A DNA stretch of 64,000 nt from Dyadobacter subterraneus (GCF_015221875.1 NZ_JACYGY010000001.1:5124501-5188500), one strand, 5' to 3'; counted from the stretch's first letter, positions 24,916-34,552 are shown. Program-made: numbers and translations. Notes: generated from the sequence alone by a model not told the origin.

Positions 24916-26511
24916 CTACAACGCCACTTCAGTCTTAAACTCAGACGTAAAATGGAAATGTATCTTCGGATTATTTTCGCGGTTCATACGAATCATCCAG
25001 TCTGACTCAGCAAAGAAAACCGGATTACGGTCTTTGTCAAAAGCGATCTGGTTACCTTTCAAACGGATAAATTCGTCCATCGCAGATTTTTCATCTGCGG
25101 TAAGCCAGCAAGCACGTGTGATATTCATCGGAACCCAACGGCATTTTGCACCATATTCATGTTCCAAACGATATTGAATTACATCAAATTGAAGTTCTCC
25201 AACCGTTCCTACTACTTTCCTGTTTCCAAGATCAAGATTAAATAACTGCGCTACACCTTCATCGGTAAGCTGCTGAATGCCTTTTTCCAATTGTTTTGAT
25301 TTCATTGGATCCAGGTTGATCAACTCTTTGAAAATTTCCGGAGAGAAACTGGGAATACCAGCAAAATTAAAATTTTCTCCTTCTGTTAATGTATCCCCAA
25401 TTTTGAAGTTTCCGGTATCATACAAACCAACCACATCACCCGGGAAACCTTCGTCCATCACACTTTTATCAGAAGCCATGAAAGTAAACGGACTGGCAAA
25501 ACGCACATCTTTGTTTAATCTTACGTGGTGATAAAACGTTCTTCTCTCAAACTTACCCGAACAAATCCGCAAAAACGCAATACGGTCGCGGTGGCGAGGA
25601 TCGAGGTTTGCGTGAATTTTAAATATAAAACCGCTGAATTTAGGTTCCGTCGGTTCCACTTCTCTAACGTCTGTCGGACGTGGTTGAGGAAGCGGAGAAA
25701 TTTCACAGAATGTATCCAGCAATTCTTTTATACCAAAGTTATTGATCGCGCTACCAAAGAAAACCGGTGCAAGTTCTCCTTTTGCATATGCTTCGTTGGA
25801 AAACTGATCATAAACGCCTTCCACCAATTCCACATCTTCGGTTAGCTGAATGGCATCTTTTAAGCCAAGAAGTTCTTCCAGCCTATCATCGCCAAGACCA
25901 ATTTCTACAACGTTACTTTCAATTTTTGTTTTGTTGATTTTAAAGAAATACAATTTCTCTTCAAACAGACTATAAACGCCTTTGAAATCAGCTCCCATAT
26001 TAATCGGCCAGGTAAGTGGACGTACACGGATTCCTAATTTCGTTTCCAGTTCATCCAGCAATTCGAAAGGATTTTGTCCTTCCCTGTCCAGCTTATTTAC
26101 GAAAACGATTACCGGTGTATTACGCATCCGGCAAACTTCCATCAGCCTTTCTGTTTGCTCTTCAACACCTTTAACACAGTCGATAACCAGAATTACACTA
26201 TCCACAGCCGTAAGCGTGCGATAAGTATCTTCTGCAAAATCCTTGTGACCAGGAGTATCCAGAATATTAATCAGCAAATCGCGGTATTCAAAAGTCATTA
26301 CCGAAGTTGCCACCGAAATACCACGCTGCTTCTCAATTTCCATGAAATCGGAAGTTGCCGTTTTCTTGATTTTATTCGATTTTACCGCACCAGCCGTTTG
26401 AATTGCTCCCCCAAAAAGAAGCAATTTCTCAGTTAATGTTGTTTTTCCAGCATCCGGGTGACTGATGATCGCGAATGTGCGTCTTTTCTTAATTTCCTCT
26501 ATGTTACTCAT
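24916..26511 (-). CDS. prfC: Peptide chain release factor 3
   Basis: This 531-residue translational GTPase recycles RF1/RF2 from the ribosome. The G motifs are intact: [13 protein letters not shown] (P-loop), a switch region with [13 protein letters not shown] and NKLDRE. Length and the C-terminal domains fit RF3, and [12 protein letters not shown] after the P-loop separates it from EF-G. Its leader of about 100 bases carries a TATCTTTG box. The gene is single and ends at a shared terminator. Confidence 0.96.
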   Translation of the reverse strand: MSNIEEIKKRRTFAIISHPDAGKTTLTEKLLLFGGAIQTAGAVKSNKIKKTATSDFMEIEKQRGISVATSVMTFEYRDLLINILDTPGHKDFAEDTYRTLTAVDSVILVIDCVKGVEEQTERLMEVCRMRNTPVIVFVNKLDREGQNPFELLDELETKLGIRVRPLTWPINMGADFKGVYSLFEEKLYFFKINKTKIESNVVEIGLGDDRLEELLGLKDAIQLTEDVELVEGVYDQFSNEAYAKGELAPVFFGSAINNFGIKELLDTFCEISPLPQPRPTDVREVEPTEPKFSGFIFKIHANLDPRHRDRIAFLRICSGKFERRTFYHHVRLNKDVRFASPFTFMASDKSVMDEGFPGDVVGLYDTGNFKIGDTLTEGENFNFAGIPSFSPEIFKELINLDPMKSKQLEKGIQQLTDEGVAQLFNLDLGNRKVVGTVGELQFDVIQYRLEHEYGAKCRWVPMNITRACWLTADEKSAMDEFIRLKGNQIAFDKDRNPVFFAESDWMIRMNRENNPKIHFHFTSEFKTEVAL

Positions 26512-26623
26512 TATATTATTTTATAACCCGCTGCATTCAGTTTTGGCTGTTTTTTCAACTTTGGAAATAAGCAAAAACGCCTGACAGCAAGCACGAAAGA
26601 TTCTCTTTTTTGAAAATTTTGCA

Positions 26624-26631
26624 CAAAGATA
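26624..26631 (-). promoter_or_regulatory. Bacteroidota -7 box (TATCTTTG) before prfC
   Basis: This exact TAnnTTTG on the minus strand lies about 113 bp before the prfC ATG and just after a hairpin that may end the ppa transcript. Confidence 0.5.
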
Positions 26632-26640
26632 CAAATAAAC

Positions 26641-26667
26641 ATAGCCGCCCGTATCCGGAGCGGCTAT
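26641..26667 (-). terminator. Possible ppa terminator hairpin
   Basis: ATAGCCGC (26641-26648) pairs with GCGGCTAT (26660-26667) around an 11-base loop. On the minus strand the stem is followed by a T-rich stretch (TGTTTATTTGT). The 8-bp stem is modest. Confidence 0.45.
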
Positions 26668-26741
26668 ATTATTCACTGTCAGTCAGCTCAATGTTTATCC
26701 TGATTACCGACTTTCATGATTACCTGGGGTAATTCTGGTAT

Positions 26742-27353
26742 TCAGTAGAAAGAATCTTTGTAATCTTCAACAGAAGTCATGATCACTTCAAACGCTTCTT
26801 CGCGGCCATAAACATTCGTAATTTCGATATGTGCTTTTTCGCCAGGAAGGTTTTTGTAAGTAAGGAAATAGTGTTTCAAACGCTCAACGATACCTGCTGG
26901 CAATTCGCTGATATCTGAATAGGCACCATAAACTTCGTCACCTTTCAATACTGCAATGATTTTATCATCTGCTTCGCCACCATCGATCAAACGAATTCCA
27001 CCGATTGGTTTTGCCTGACAAGTGATATCACCGTGAGAAATAATTTTTTCACACAAAACGATAATATCCAATGCATCACCATCACCTTCGGTAACGTCTC
27101 TGCCTGATCTTTCTCTTGCAAGTTCAGCGATTTTGTCTGCGCAATAAGTTTTTGGAATAAAACCGTAAAGAGCAGGAACGATGTTTGAATATTTTTGTGG
27201 ACGGTCAATTTTCAAATAGCCCGTTTGTTTGTCAATTTCGTATTTAACAGTATCCGTAGGAACAATTTCAATAAATGCAGTGACAAGTTCTGGTGCATTC
27301 TCTCCCATCGGAATTCCATGCCAGGGATGGGCTTTATGTACGTTTGCGTTCAT
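26742..27353 (-). CDS. ppa: Inorganic pyrophosphatase, soluble family I
   Basis: This 203-residue cytoplasmic enzyme hydrolyses pyrophosphate to two phosphates, pulling biosynthetic reactions forward. The family signature with metal-binding aspartates is present (EGDGDALDIIVL near residues 89-100), as are YEIDKQTGYLKIDR and YGFIPKTYC. Its length is slightly above the 175-180 of E. coli-type enzymes because of N- and C-terminal extensions. Confidence 0.95.
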   Translation of the reverse strand: MNANVHKAHPWHGIPMGENAPELVTAFIEIVPTDTVKYEIDKQTGYLKIDRPQKYSNIVPALYGFIPKTYCADKIAELARERSGRDVTEGDGDALDIIVLCEKIISHGDITCQAKPIGGIRLIDGGEADDKIIAVLKGDEVYGAYSDISELPAGIVERLKHYFLTYKNLPGEKAHIEITNVYGREEAFEVIMTSVEDYKDSFY

Positions 27354-27400
27354 TATAAGGTAATAGGTATATGATCTTATTTAATTATCTAATCTCTTTT

Positions 27401-28375
27401 TTATTCTCCCGCTTTTTCCGAAATCAGATAATCGCCTGACTTTGATATAGATTGTTTTACAAAAAGCTCTCCAAGAAATCCGGCCAGAAATAATTGTGAT
27501 CCTACCATGATTGCTACCAGGGCTAGAAAAAACAATGGATTTTCTGTTACATTCCTGTATTGCTCGTGAGAAATGTAAATTTTATAGATTTTCGTCCCAA
27601 GAAGCCAGAAAGCAATAAGACTTCCAAGAAAAAACATAAGCGTTCCAAGACTGCCGAATAAATGCATTGGACGCCGTCCAAATTTATTGACGAAAGCAAT
27701 CGAAAGCAAATCCAGAAAGCCAAAAACAAACCTTTCGAGGCCAAATTTTGTGTATCCGTATTTCCTCGCCTGATGCTGGACCACCTTTTCTCCGATTTTA
27801 CCAAAACCGTTCCATTTGGCAATAACGGGAATATACCGGTGCATTTCCCCATAAATGGTAACATTTTTAACAACCTCTTTGCGATACGCTTTCAGTCCGC
27901 AATTAAAATCATGCAGTTCCACTCCGGAAATTCCGCGCGTAGCAGCATTGAAGATTTTAGTAGGAATTGTCTTCGTGATCGGATCATATCTTTTCTTTTT
28001 CCAACCTGAAACAAGATCGTAACGATCTTCCTTGATCATGCGGTAAAGCTCCGGAATTTCATCCGGACTATCCTGTAAATCCGCATCCATAGTGATAATC
28101 ACATCACCATGAGCAGCCTGAAAACCAGTTTGTAACGCAGCCGTTTTTCCGTAGTTACGAACAAACCGGTGCCCTTTTATATTTGGATTTTTTAACGAAA
28201 GATCAACTATAACATCCCAGGAACGGTCCTTGCTCCCATCGTCGATGAACAGAACTTCGTAAGTAAAATTATTTTCATTCATCACGCGCGCAATCCACTC
28301 GCTAAGCTCTGGCAAAGACTCTTCTTCATTGAAAAGCGGGACGACAACGGATATCTGAATTGCTGAATTGGTCAT
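27401..28375 (-). CDS. Family 2 glycosyltransferase with two C-terminal membrane helices
   Basis: This 324-residue protein has the GT2 fold: VVVPLFNEEESLPEL, FIDDGSKDRSWD (first Asp motif), and ITMDADLQDSPDEIP (metal-binding region). Two hydrophobic helices near residues 233-300 match polyprenyl-phosphate glucosyl/mannosyl transferases of the GtrB/DPM1 type, which load a sugar on a lipid carrier at the inner membrane. The sugar is unknown. It lies downstream of trmN6 on the same strand, with a possible separate promoter in the 63-bp gap (GAACTTTG). Confidence 0.9.
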   Translation of the reverse strand: MTNSAIQISVVVPLFNEEESLPELSEWIARVMNENNFTYEVLFIDDGSKDRSWDVIVDLSLKNPNIKGHRFVRNYGKTAALQTGFQAAHGDVIITMDADLQDSPDEIPELYRMIKEDRYDLVSGWKKKRYDPITKTIPTKIFNAATRGISGVELHDFNCGLKAYRKEVVKNVTIYGEMHRYIPVIAKWNGFGKIGEKVVQHQARKYGYTKFGLERFVFGFLDLLSIAFVNKFGRRPMHLFGSLGTLMFFLGSLIAFWLLGTKIYKIYISHEQYRNVTENPLFFLALVAIMVGSQLFLAGFLGELFVKQSISKSGDYLISEKAGE

Positions 28376-28438
28376 GAATCAAGTACTAGGATGTTACCTC
28401 ACATCCATATTTTGGTGCAAAGTTCGTGTTTTTCCTGA

Positions 28439-29161
28439 TCAAAATTGTAAATAATAGTCTTTCAATAATTTTTCAAACTCCGGATGATAGGTTTTCCCAT
28501 CCTCTTCGTAGATAAATAAATCAGAGCTAAACGGCATATTATCAGCCATTTCACTAAGTTGAAAACTCATCAGTTTTCTAAAAGGTTTCTTTCCTTTCTG
28601 ATGATACAAAGTTAGCTCACGACATAAAATCCAATCCGATTTCTCTGCAAGATCGTGAAAAACAAGCCCTTCGTCAACCGGAAGAAGCACGTTCCAGACA
28701 CCCTTTGGCAGCAATAACCTCTTCACAGCTATCAGTAAATCTTCAAAAGAAAGTGAATCAGCGTGATGAGCAAGATTTATTTTGGCATCCGGTGATTTTA
28801 AATCAGATTGAAAAAAAGGTGGATTGGTAATGATACAGTCGAATTTTTCATCAGGTAAAAAATCTTGAATTGCAGTTTTAACAACTGAAATCTGATTATA
28901 AAACGGACTTTCCCTAACATTTTCGGTTGCCTGAATAAATGCTTCTTGATCCAATTCAACCGCACTTATTTTCGCGATATTATTACGTTGGGCAACCATT
29001 AACGATAACAATCCGGTACCCGCGCCGATATCCAGAATGTTCTTAGCATTTTCAATATCCACCCAGGCACCAAAAACACAGGCATCTGTGCAAACTTTCA
29101 TTGCACTCTTGTCCTGGTTAATCGTAAACTGTTTGAATTTAAAAAATGAATTTCTGGCCAT
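28439..29161 (-). CDS. trmN6: tRNA1(Val) adenine-37 N6-methyltransferase-like protein
   Basis: This 240-residue SAM-dependent methyltransferase has the SAM-binding loop LDIGAGTGLLSLM, an acidic residue in VELDQEA, and the N6-adenine motif IITNPPFF. Together with the start FKFKQFTINQD it resembles TrmN6/YfiC, which methylates A37 of tRNA1-Val. Other NPPF methyltransferases are possible. It is 9 bp from the RNase H gene and likely co-transcribed. Confidence 0.87.
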   Translation of the reverse strand: MARNSFFKFKQFTINQDKSAMKVCTDACVFGAWVDIENAKNILDIGAGTGLLSLMVAQRNNIAKISAVELDQEAFIQATENVRESPFYNQISVVKTAIQDFLPDEKFDCIITNPPFFQSDLKSPDAKINLAHHADSLSFEDLLIAVKRLLLPKGVWNVLLPVDEGLVFHDLAEKSDWILCRELTLYHQKGKKPFRKLMSFQLSEMADNMPFSSDLFIYEEDGKTYHPEFEKLLKDYYLQF

Positions 29162-29169
29162 GAAATGAT

Positions 29170-29808
29170 TTATTTTCTTCCAAAATCTGCCGGATTTTCA
29201 CCCCAGTATTCTGTTTCCCATTTCAGGATTTTATTCGGATACGTATTACTTGCCAACCAACGCTCTGCTCTTTGAAGCATTTCAAAAACCGGCTTGTTTC
29301 TTGGTGTTAATTGCAATTTTGTATTCGCATGTTTCTTTTTGATCCAGCTGATCGCCGTTCTTGAATCAGAATAAATAGGGATTTCGCTATTATTTTTTTG
29401 CAGATAAGCCAATCCATGCACAATTGCCAGAAACTCTCCGATATTATTCGTCGCATCTTTGAAAGGACCTTGCAGGAAAATCCGTTCACCTGTTTGCAGG
29501 TAAGTTCCCTGATATTCCATATCGCCCGAAGCAGTATTCCAGGCTGCATCAACGGCAATGGCATTTTTTATAGGCTGACCAATATTGGCCGGTGCGATTT
29601 TGGCAACAACTTTCGCAGCGTTTTCTTTTTTCTGAACATACTCCCAATAATTCCGCTGAATCGCTGTTTCAGCTTCCTGTATCGAGTCAAAAGATTTATA
29701 ACGGGCATCTTCAAAACCCTTGATTTGCGCTTCACATTCTTTCCAATCGGTAAACACACCTGTTTGTCTACCTTGCCACACTACATAAAATTTCGTCTTT
29801 TTTGCCAT
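29170..29808 (-). CDS. Ribonuclease H with N-terminal viroplasmin-like domain
   Basis: This 212-residue enzyme degrades the RNA strand of RNA-DNA hybrids. The N-terminal 45 residues (FYVVWQGRQTGVFTDWKECE) form the caulimovirus-viroplasmin/hybrid-binding domain of RNase HI of this type. The catalytic residues are visible as Asp in AIAVDAAWN, Glu in NIGEFLAIV, Asp in IYSDSRTA and a final Asp in NPADFGRK. It is tightly packed between pepT and trmN6. Confidence 0.92.
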   Translation of the reverse strand: MAKKTKFYVVWQGRQTGVFTDWKECEAQIKGFEDARYKSFDSIQEAETAIQRNYWEYVQKKENAAKVVAKIAPANIGQPIKNAIAVDAAWNTASGDMEYQGTYLQTGERIFLQGPFKDATNNIGEFLAIVHGLAYLQKNNSEIPIYSDSRTAISWIKKKHANTKLQLTPRNKPVFEMLQRAERWLASNTYPNKILKWETEYWGENPADFGRK

Positions 29809-29818
29809 TTATGCTAAA

Positions 29819-31054
29819 CTAACTTCTTTCCTCCCAAACCTGGGCCAGGTTTACAATAACCTCCACCGCTTTTTCCATATCCTGAACAGAAACCCATTCC
29901 AGACGTGAGTGAAATGCATGTTCACCTGCAAATATATTCGGGCAAGGCAAGCCCATAAATGATAATCTTGATCCATCCGTTCCGCCACGAATACTTCTCG
30001 TGATCGGATTTAATCCAGACCGTTTCATTGCTTCCGTGGCATTATCGATTACCTGCGGATATTTCGCAAGGATTTCTTTCATATTGCGGTATTGCTCGGT
30101 TACCTTAAATTCGCTTTTTGAATTCGGATAATTCGTCATCACCTGATCCAGAATACTTTTCAGCAAAGCTTCCTTTTCGTGCAAACCGGCTTCGTCAAAA
30201 TCACGGACAATAAAATCGATAACCACTTTTTCTTGAATTCCTTCAATATGCCCGGGGTGAATAAATCCTTCTTTTCCTTCTGTCGTTTCGGGAGAAAGTG
30301 AATCTTTTGGTAGAGCCGCCAGAATTTCACCAGCGATTTTCAATGCGTTTTCAAGTTTTCCGATCGCATATCCAGGATGCGTACTAACACCATGAATTGT
30401 GATTTTTACACCATCTGCGGAAAATGTTTCATCTTCCATCGTTCCAACGGCTTCTCCATCTACGGTATAGCCAAAATCCGCTGCAAGTTTCTTTAAATCA
30501 ACTTTTTCAGTTCCTCTTCCAACTTCTTCATCCGGTGTAAAAAGAATTTTAATCACGCCATGTTTAATTCTGGAATCTGTAACTAAAATTTCAGCCGCAG
30601 CCATGATTTCAGCTACACCAGCTTTATTATCTGCACCTAAAAGTGTCGTTCCACTTGCTGTTACAATATCATTTCCGATCTGGTTTTTCAAATCAGGATG
30701 CTCGGATAATCGGATTACCTGTTCGTTATCATCCGGCAAAATAATATCAGATCCATTCCATTTCTGATGAACAATTGGCTCTACGTTCGCTCCTGTTACA
30801 TCCGGAGATGTATCAACGTGCGAGCAAAAACAGATTACCGGGATATTTTCCTTATTTGAATTGGCAGGAATTGTTGCGTAAACGTATCCATGCTCATCCA
30901 GATGCGCATCTTCAATCCCTAACTCCTGCAATTCAACAACGAGCTGATTACTCAGATCCCGTTGTTTTTCCGTGCTTGGAAAACTTGTCGACTGCGGATC
31001 AGATTGTGTATCAACCTGAACATAGCTAAGAAACCGGTTTAGAACGGAAGACAT
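29819..31054 (-). CDS. pepT: Peptidase T (tripeptide aminopeptidase)
   Basis: This 411-residue zinc exopeptidase of family M20B removes N-terminal residues from tripeptides in the cytoplasm. Metal ligands and catalytic residues lie in CFCSHVDTSPD, LLGADNKAGVAEIMAA and TPDEEVGRGTEKVD. GGTDGSRLSFMGLPCPNIFAGEHAFHS near the C-terminus is the other active-site block. Length agrees with E. coli PepT (about 408). Confidence 0.95.
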   Translation of the reverse strand: MSSVLNRFLSYVQVDTQSDPQSTSFPSTEKQRDLSNQLVVELQELGIEDAHLDEHGYVYATIPANSNKENIPVICFCSHVDTSPDVTGANVEPIVHQKWNGSDIILPDDNEQVIRLSEHPDLKNQIGNDIVTASGTTLLGADNKAGVAEIMAAAEILVTDSRIKHGVIKILFTPDEEVGRGTEKVDLKKLAADFGYTVDGEAVGTMEDETFSADGVKITIHGVSTHPGYAIGKLENALKIAGEILAALPKDSLSPETTEGKEGFIHPGHIEGIQEKVVIDFIVRDFDEAGLHEKEALLKSILDQVMTNYPNSKSEFKVTEQYRNMKEILAKYPQVIDNATEAMKRSGLNPITRSIRGGTDGSRLSFMGLPCPNIFAGEHAFHSRLEWVSVQDMEKAVEVIVNLAQVWEERS

Positions 31055-31095
31055 ATTTACTCAAAATTAGAATGAATACTGACTGTTTTTATTCC

Positions 31096-31563
31096 TTATG
31101 AACCAATAATTCCTGACAGATCTGCCGGTGAATAATTGATATTTTTTAGCGTTTTATCATCGGCAGTACGGTAAACAAGGTATTTACCATTGTCTTCTTT
31201 GTAATAACATTCTGTACCTTTTGCGTTATAATGCGCAACTGTCGCTTCCGCTTCTTCAACGCTTACGCAAGCTTTTGACATGTTTGAACGCTGTACTTCG
31301 TCGAACAATTCTCTGAACTTATTACCTAGTCCAAATTCAAGAACTGCACCCGAAAGTACATATTGAAGATCACAAAGCGCATCAGCAATTTCTACAAGAT
31401 CTTTTTCAAGTATCGCAACTTCCAGCTCTTTCAACTCCTCAGCCAAAAGTGCAACTCGCAAACGGCTGCGATCTTCCGAAGGAATTGTTGGCGTTTCAAG
31501 AATTGGATGTTTGAAAGTTTTATGAAATTCAGCGACCTGGTTAAGACTATCTAATTGTTGCAT
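31096..31563 (-). CDS. MazG/PRA-PH-like nucleotide pyrophosphohydrolase
   Basis: This 155-residue protein has the all-alpha NTP-pyrophosphatase pattern: LLAEELKELEVAI followed by LVEIADALCDLQYVL, giving the E-E-x-x-E and E-x-x-D metal sites. A C-terminal tail (NGKYLVYRTADDKTLK) is also found in phosphoribosyl-ATP pyrophosphohydrolase-like proteins outside histidine operons. It probably removes unwanted nucleotides, but the substrate is not known. It lies upstream of pepT on the same strand. Confidence 0.85.
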   Translation of the reverse strand: MQQLDSLNQVAEFHKTFKHPILETPTIPSEDRSRLRVALLAEELKELEVAILEKDLVEIADALCDLQYVLSGAVLEFGLGNKFRELFDEVQRSNMSKACVSVEEAEATVAHYNAKGTECYYKEDNGKYLVYRTADDKTLKNINYSPADLSGIIGS

Positions 31564-31625
31564 TGTATTACTTGTATTTAATATAAAATAATTAAAAATC
31601 AGCCGGCTACTATAACTTCCTGATT

Positions 31626-32195
31626 CTATAATATAAGATTCGTTTTGAAAAGTTTGATCGCGATGGCCAGCAATATTATCCCGAAAACCTTGCGAAGAAT
31701 ATCCGTTCCACCCTGTCCCAGTTTGTTTTCAATCCAATAGGACGATTTTAAAACGAGATAAACGAAAAACAAATTGAGAAGCACGCCAACTAAAATATTA
31801 TTGATCTCATAGGTTGTACGTAATGCCAGAAGCGTGGTCATAGTACCCGCTCCGGCAATGATTGGAAAAGCAATCGGAACGATGGAAGCTGCGCTGACAC
31901 TGATATTATCATGCTTGAAAATATTTCTTCCCAATATCATTTCTAATCCTAAAAGGAATAAAATGATAGCACCTGCAACGGCAAACGAAGCTACGTCCAC
32001 ACCAAAAAGACTTAACAGCCTTTCACCCAGAAATAAAAAAGCGATCATGATTGCGCCTGCGGCCAGCGTCGCCTTTTCTGATTCGATCTTCCCTAATTTT
32101 CTCCGAAAATCAACGATAATGGGAATGGAACCCAGCACATCGATCACCGAAAAGAGAATCAGCGTTACGGAAAGTATTTCTTTGATATTGAACAT
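31626..32195 (-). CDS. MarC-family integral membrane protein
   Basis: I take ATG 32195, where MFNIKEILSVTLILFSVIDV starts the first membrane helix; the frame extends to 32225 without support. The 189-residue product has six hydrophobic segments, with the two-fold pattern of the MarC family visible in DVLGSIPIIVDFRR and IVPIAFPIIAGAGTMTTLLAL. Family members sit in the inner membrane and their substrate is unknown; a direct link to antibiotic resistance has not held up. Confidence 0.9.
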   Translation of the reverse strand: MFNIKEILSVTLILFSVIDVLGSIPIIVDFRRKLGKIESEKATLAAGAIMIAFLFLGERLLSLFGVDVASFAVAGAIILFLLGLEMILGRNIFKHDNISVSAASIVPIAFPIIAGAGTMTTLLALRTTYEINNILVGVLLNLFFVYLVLKSSYWIENKLGQGGTDILRKVFGIILLAIAIKLFKTNLIL

Positions 32196-32288
32196 TGCGA
32201 CACCAATTCGAGGATTAAGCCGCAAAGTTGAACAAAACAGACTGCTTACACAAACCTTTTATCGGAAGCCCGGCGAAATAAATAAGGT

Positions 32289-32990
32289 TTATGCGATGCC
32301 ATTAGGAAGAAAATTCAAAAAAGTATTGAATTGTTTTTTATATTTTTCCTCATTGATCTTATAATAGAAAGCGCCTTTTTTTGAAAACCCTTTTTGTTTT
32401 TCTTCCAGTTTTACAAGCAAATGTGTAGATAATAATTTCCTGCTAAAATTCCTTTTGTCCAATTCTGTTCCAAAAATCGCTTCGTATAATTTCTGCAATT
32501 GGGGAATTGTAAATTTCTCCGGAAGCAACTCAAAACCAATCGGGTGCTGGGAAGCCTTGTAACGTAAATGTTCTATCGCCATTTCAACCATTGCGCTGTG
32601 ATCAAACAATAACTGAGGTAATTCCTGCATGGAAAACCACTGAGCCTCAAAATTTTTCGAGATCTTGTTATCGTAATCCTCTACATTGATCAGCGCGAAA
32701 TAAGCCACAGAAACGGTGCGTTCCACAGGGTCACGTTTTGGATTTCCAAAGGTATGCAACTGTTCAAGATAAATGTCAGTCAGACTTGTCAATTCAAAAA
32801 GAATACGGTTTGATGCCTCTTCCAGACTTTCCTCCGGCTGCACCCATCCACCCATCAAAGACCAGGTGTGATGCTCATCTTCAATACCGCGCTTTACCAG
32901 TAATAATTTTAATTCCTGCCCGTCGAAACCGAAAATAATGGAATCGAGAGCCACCAGACACTTGGTTTGTGTCTGGTATTGATGCAACAT
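32289..32990 (-). CDS. NrtR/AraR-like Nudix transcription regulator
   Basis: I use ATG 32990 (a GTG four codons earlier is also possible), giving 233 residues. An N-terminal Nudix domain carries GGWVQPEESLEEASNRILFEL, in which the Nudix-box glutamates needed for catalysis (REUXEE) are replaced by RILFEL. A C-terminal winged helix follows (FTIPQLQKLYEAIFG, LDKRNFSRKLLST, FYYKINEEKY). Such catalytically dead Nudix-wHTH fusions act as ligand-sensing repressors: NrtR for NAD metabolism, AraR for arabinose in Bacteroides. Neighbours do not reveal the ligand. A palindrome just upstream may be its operator. Confidence 0.85.
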   Translation of the reverse strand: MLHQYQTQTKCLVALDSIIFGFDGQELKLLLVKRGIEDEHHTWSLMGGWVQPEESLEEASNRILFELTSLTDIYLEQLHTFGNPKRDPVERTVSVAYFALINVEDYDNKISKNFEAQWFSMQELPQLLFDHSAMVEMAIEHLRYKASQHPIGFELLPEKFTIPQLQKLYEAIFGTELDKRNFSRKLLSTHLLVKLEEKQKGFSKKGAFYYKINEEKYKKQFNTFLNFLPNGIA

Positions 32991-33040
32991 ATCTATTAAC
33001 ACGATGGTGTTTCTGAGAATTGAGTAAAAGACATTTTAAT

Positions 33041-33068
33041 TAGTAAATACAATTTATCTGTATTACTA
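33041..33068. promoter_or_regulatory. Imperfect palindrome, possible operator of the Nudix regulator
   Basis: TAGTAAATACA (33041-33051) and TGTATTACTA (33059-33068) are mirror arms with a single extra A, separated by seven bases. The site lies 50-80 bp upstream of the regulator ATG, where an autoregulatory operator would be expected. Confidence 0.5.
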
Positions 33069-33069
33069 C

Positions 33070-34134
33070 TCATCCGGCGGTTTCGGAATAATTTTTCAGG
33101 AAAACTTTGAGCTGATTGATTTCATCCAAAGTAATGGCCGGGAAATTCGCAATCCGGAAACTGGTTTCTTTCCAGGAGCCATATCCGTTTCCCAGCATAA
33201 TACCATTTTCCTTTGCCGCTTTTTTTATTGCAGCGATTTGTTCTTTTTCTCCTGAAACGGCAATGACGGTATCCGACCGAACTTCTTCATTTTCAACAAG
33301 AATATTAAAACCGGATTCAGTTAAAAACTGATACCAGCTTTTCGCTCTGTCTTTAATTTGAACCGATATTTCTGAAAGTATTTCTACTTGCTCCAAAACA
33401 CGGCCAGCCAGATAAATGCCCAGCGCATTCGGCGTGTAAGGTGTCTGATATTTCAAAAAGTTATCACGAACAAAAAGTAAACTGTTATAATGATCTCGTT
33501 CGCCAATTTTCTCTGCCTTCTGAACCGCTTTTGGTGAAACAACCATCACGCTCAATCCTGCCGGCAAACCAAAACATTTTTGCACAGAAGCATACCAGAC
33601 ATCAGCAGATTCCCAGGGAAAAATAACGCCAGCCATCGAAGAAGTAGCATCAACGGTAATCACTTTCTCCGTCTGTTTTCTTAATTCAACAAAAAATGAA
33701 TCGGGTAAAGCGGTGCCGTTTGAAGTTTCGTTATGGGTTAAACAAATCACATCGCTATCTTTATCTACAATAATATCCGAGATTTCAGGCAATGCATTTA
33801 TATCAAAAAATAAACCGCTTGATGCCGGTTTTATCTTCTGGGTATATTCCATCCATTTTTCTCCAAAAGCACCATTGAAAACATGTAGACTTTTGGTTTC
33901 AACCAGCGATTGCGCAATAGTTTCCCAGCATTCCGTTGCCGACGAACAAAAATAGATTTCGTAATCCGCCGGGATTTCAAGTTTCAGTTTCATCATTTCA
34001 ATCGTCTCTTTGAGCATTTTCATAAAAGGCTCACTGCGATGATTGACGCTTAAAATTCCACTTTTATAGGCATCAGATAGATAATGCTCAATTTGTGGAT
34101 AAACTTTTGACGGGCCGGGATAAAAGGTAATCAT
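33070..34134 (-). CDS. Class V aminotransferase
   Basis: I start at ATG 34134, where MITFYPGPSKVYPQIEHYL matches the N-terminus of the serine/phosphoserine aminotransferase group; the frame runs to 34224 without support. The 354-residue product has the PLP Lys in YASVQKCFGLPAGLSV preceded by VDATSSMAGV, plus IYFCSSATECWE near residue 70. The fold suits phosphoserine, serine-glyoxylate or alanine-glyoxylate transamination, but the exact substrates cannot be read from the motifs. No serA or serB is adjacent. A repeat cluster separates it from dapA. Confidence 0.85.
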   Translation of the reverse strand: MITFYPGPSKVYPQIEHYLSDAYKSGILSVNHRSEPFMKMLKETIEMMKLKLEIPADYEIYFCSSATECWETIAQSLVETKSLHVFNGAFGEKWMEYTQKIKPASSGLFFDINALPEISDIIVDKDSDVICLTHNETSNGTALPDSFFVELRKQTEKVITVDATSSMAGVIFPWESADVWYASVQKCFGLPAGLSVMVVSPKAVQKAEKIGERDHYNSLLFVRDNFLKYQTPYTPNALGIYLAGRVLEQVEILSEISVQIKDRAKSWYQFLTESGFNILVENEEVRSDTVIAVSGEKEQIAAIKKAAKENGIMLGNGYGSWKETSFRIANFPAITLDEINQLKVFLKNYSETAG

Positions 34135-34259
34135 GAATTTAATATTTTTAAACAAACACTTTGTTTGATCATACTTCAATTTAAACAAAGGAGGTTCTTC
34201 ATCGTAGTAAACAGAGATGATCAAAAATCAATTCTATTTATTTAGATAAAGAACCTTCT

Positions 34260-34530
34260 TATATCACCCTTTCAGGGTTTTGGAGTGTTGATAAATTTGG
34301 CTTTTCTACAATACTGCCACCCCCTTCGGGGTTACATCTCAATATTATGCAGTCATTGTATTCAAAAAATACACATTGATTTTTATTTGCAAACAATCCC
34401 GAAGGGATGACATTATTATAGAAAAAAATCAATTCAAGCCTGATGATAACCCTGAAAGGGTGACATAATTCTATCAAAAAATCTCCCTGGATTAACAATC
34501 CCGAATGGATGACAGTATTATAGAAAATCT
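34260..34530. repeat. Cluster of five CCCGAAGGG-TGACATTATTATAGAAAA repeats
   Basis: Three copies on the plus strand (34396-34425, 34448-34474, 34498-34528) and two reversed copies (34264-34282 and about 34302-34333) share a small palindromic head (CCCGAAGGG, CCCTGAAAGGG) and the tail TGACATTATTATAGAAAA. The copies face away from each other around 34340-34390. The 328-bp intergenic region contains nothing else; the 79-codon open frame through it is an artefact of the repeats. Similar units are, to my knowledge, common in Cytophagales genomes. Confidence 0.88.
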
Positions 34531-34552
34531 CGATTAAGGCCAGAAAAGAGAT

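Noticed and set aside
34259-34498. 79-codon minus-strand open frame
   Set aside because: It is translated repeat sequence: the CHPFRV, NVIPSG and CNPEGG stretches are the palindromic repeat read in one frame. There is no start context or family match.
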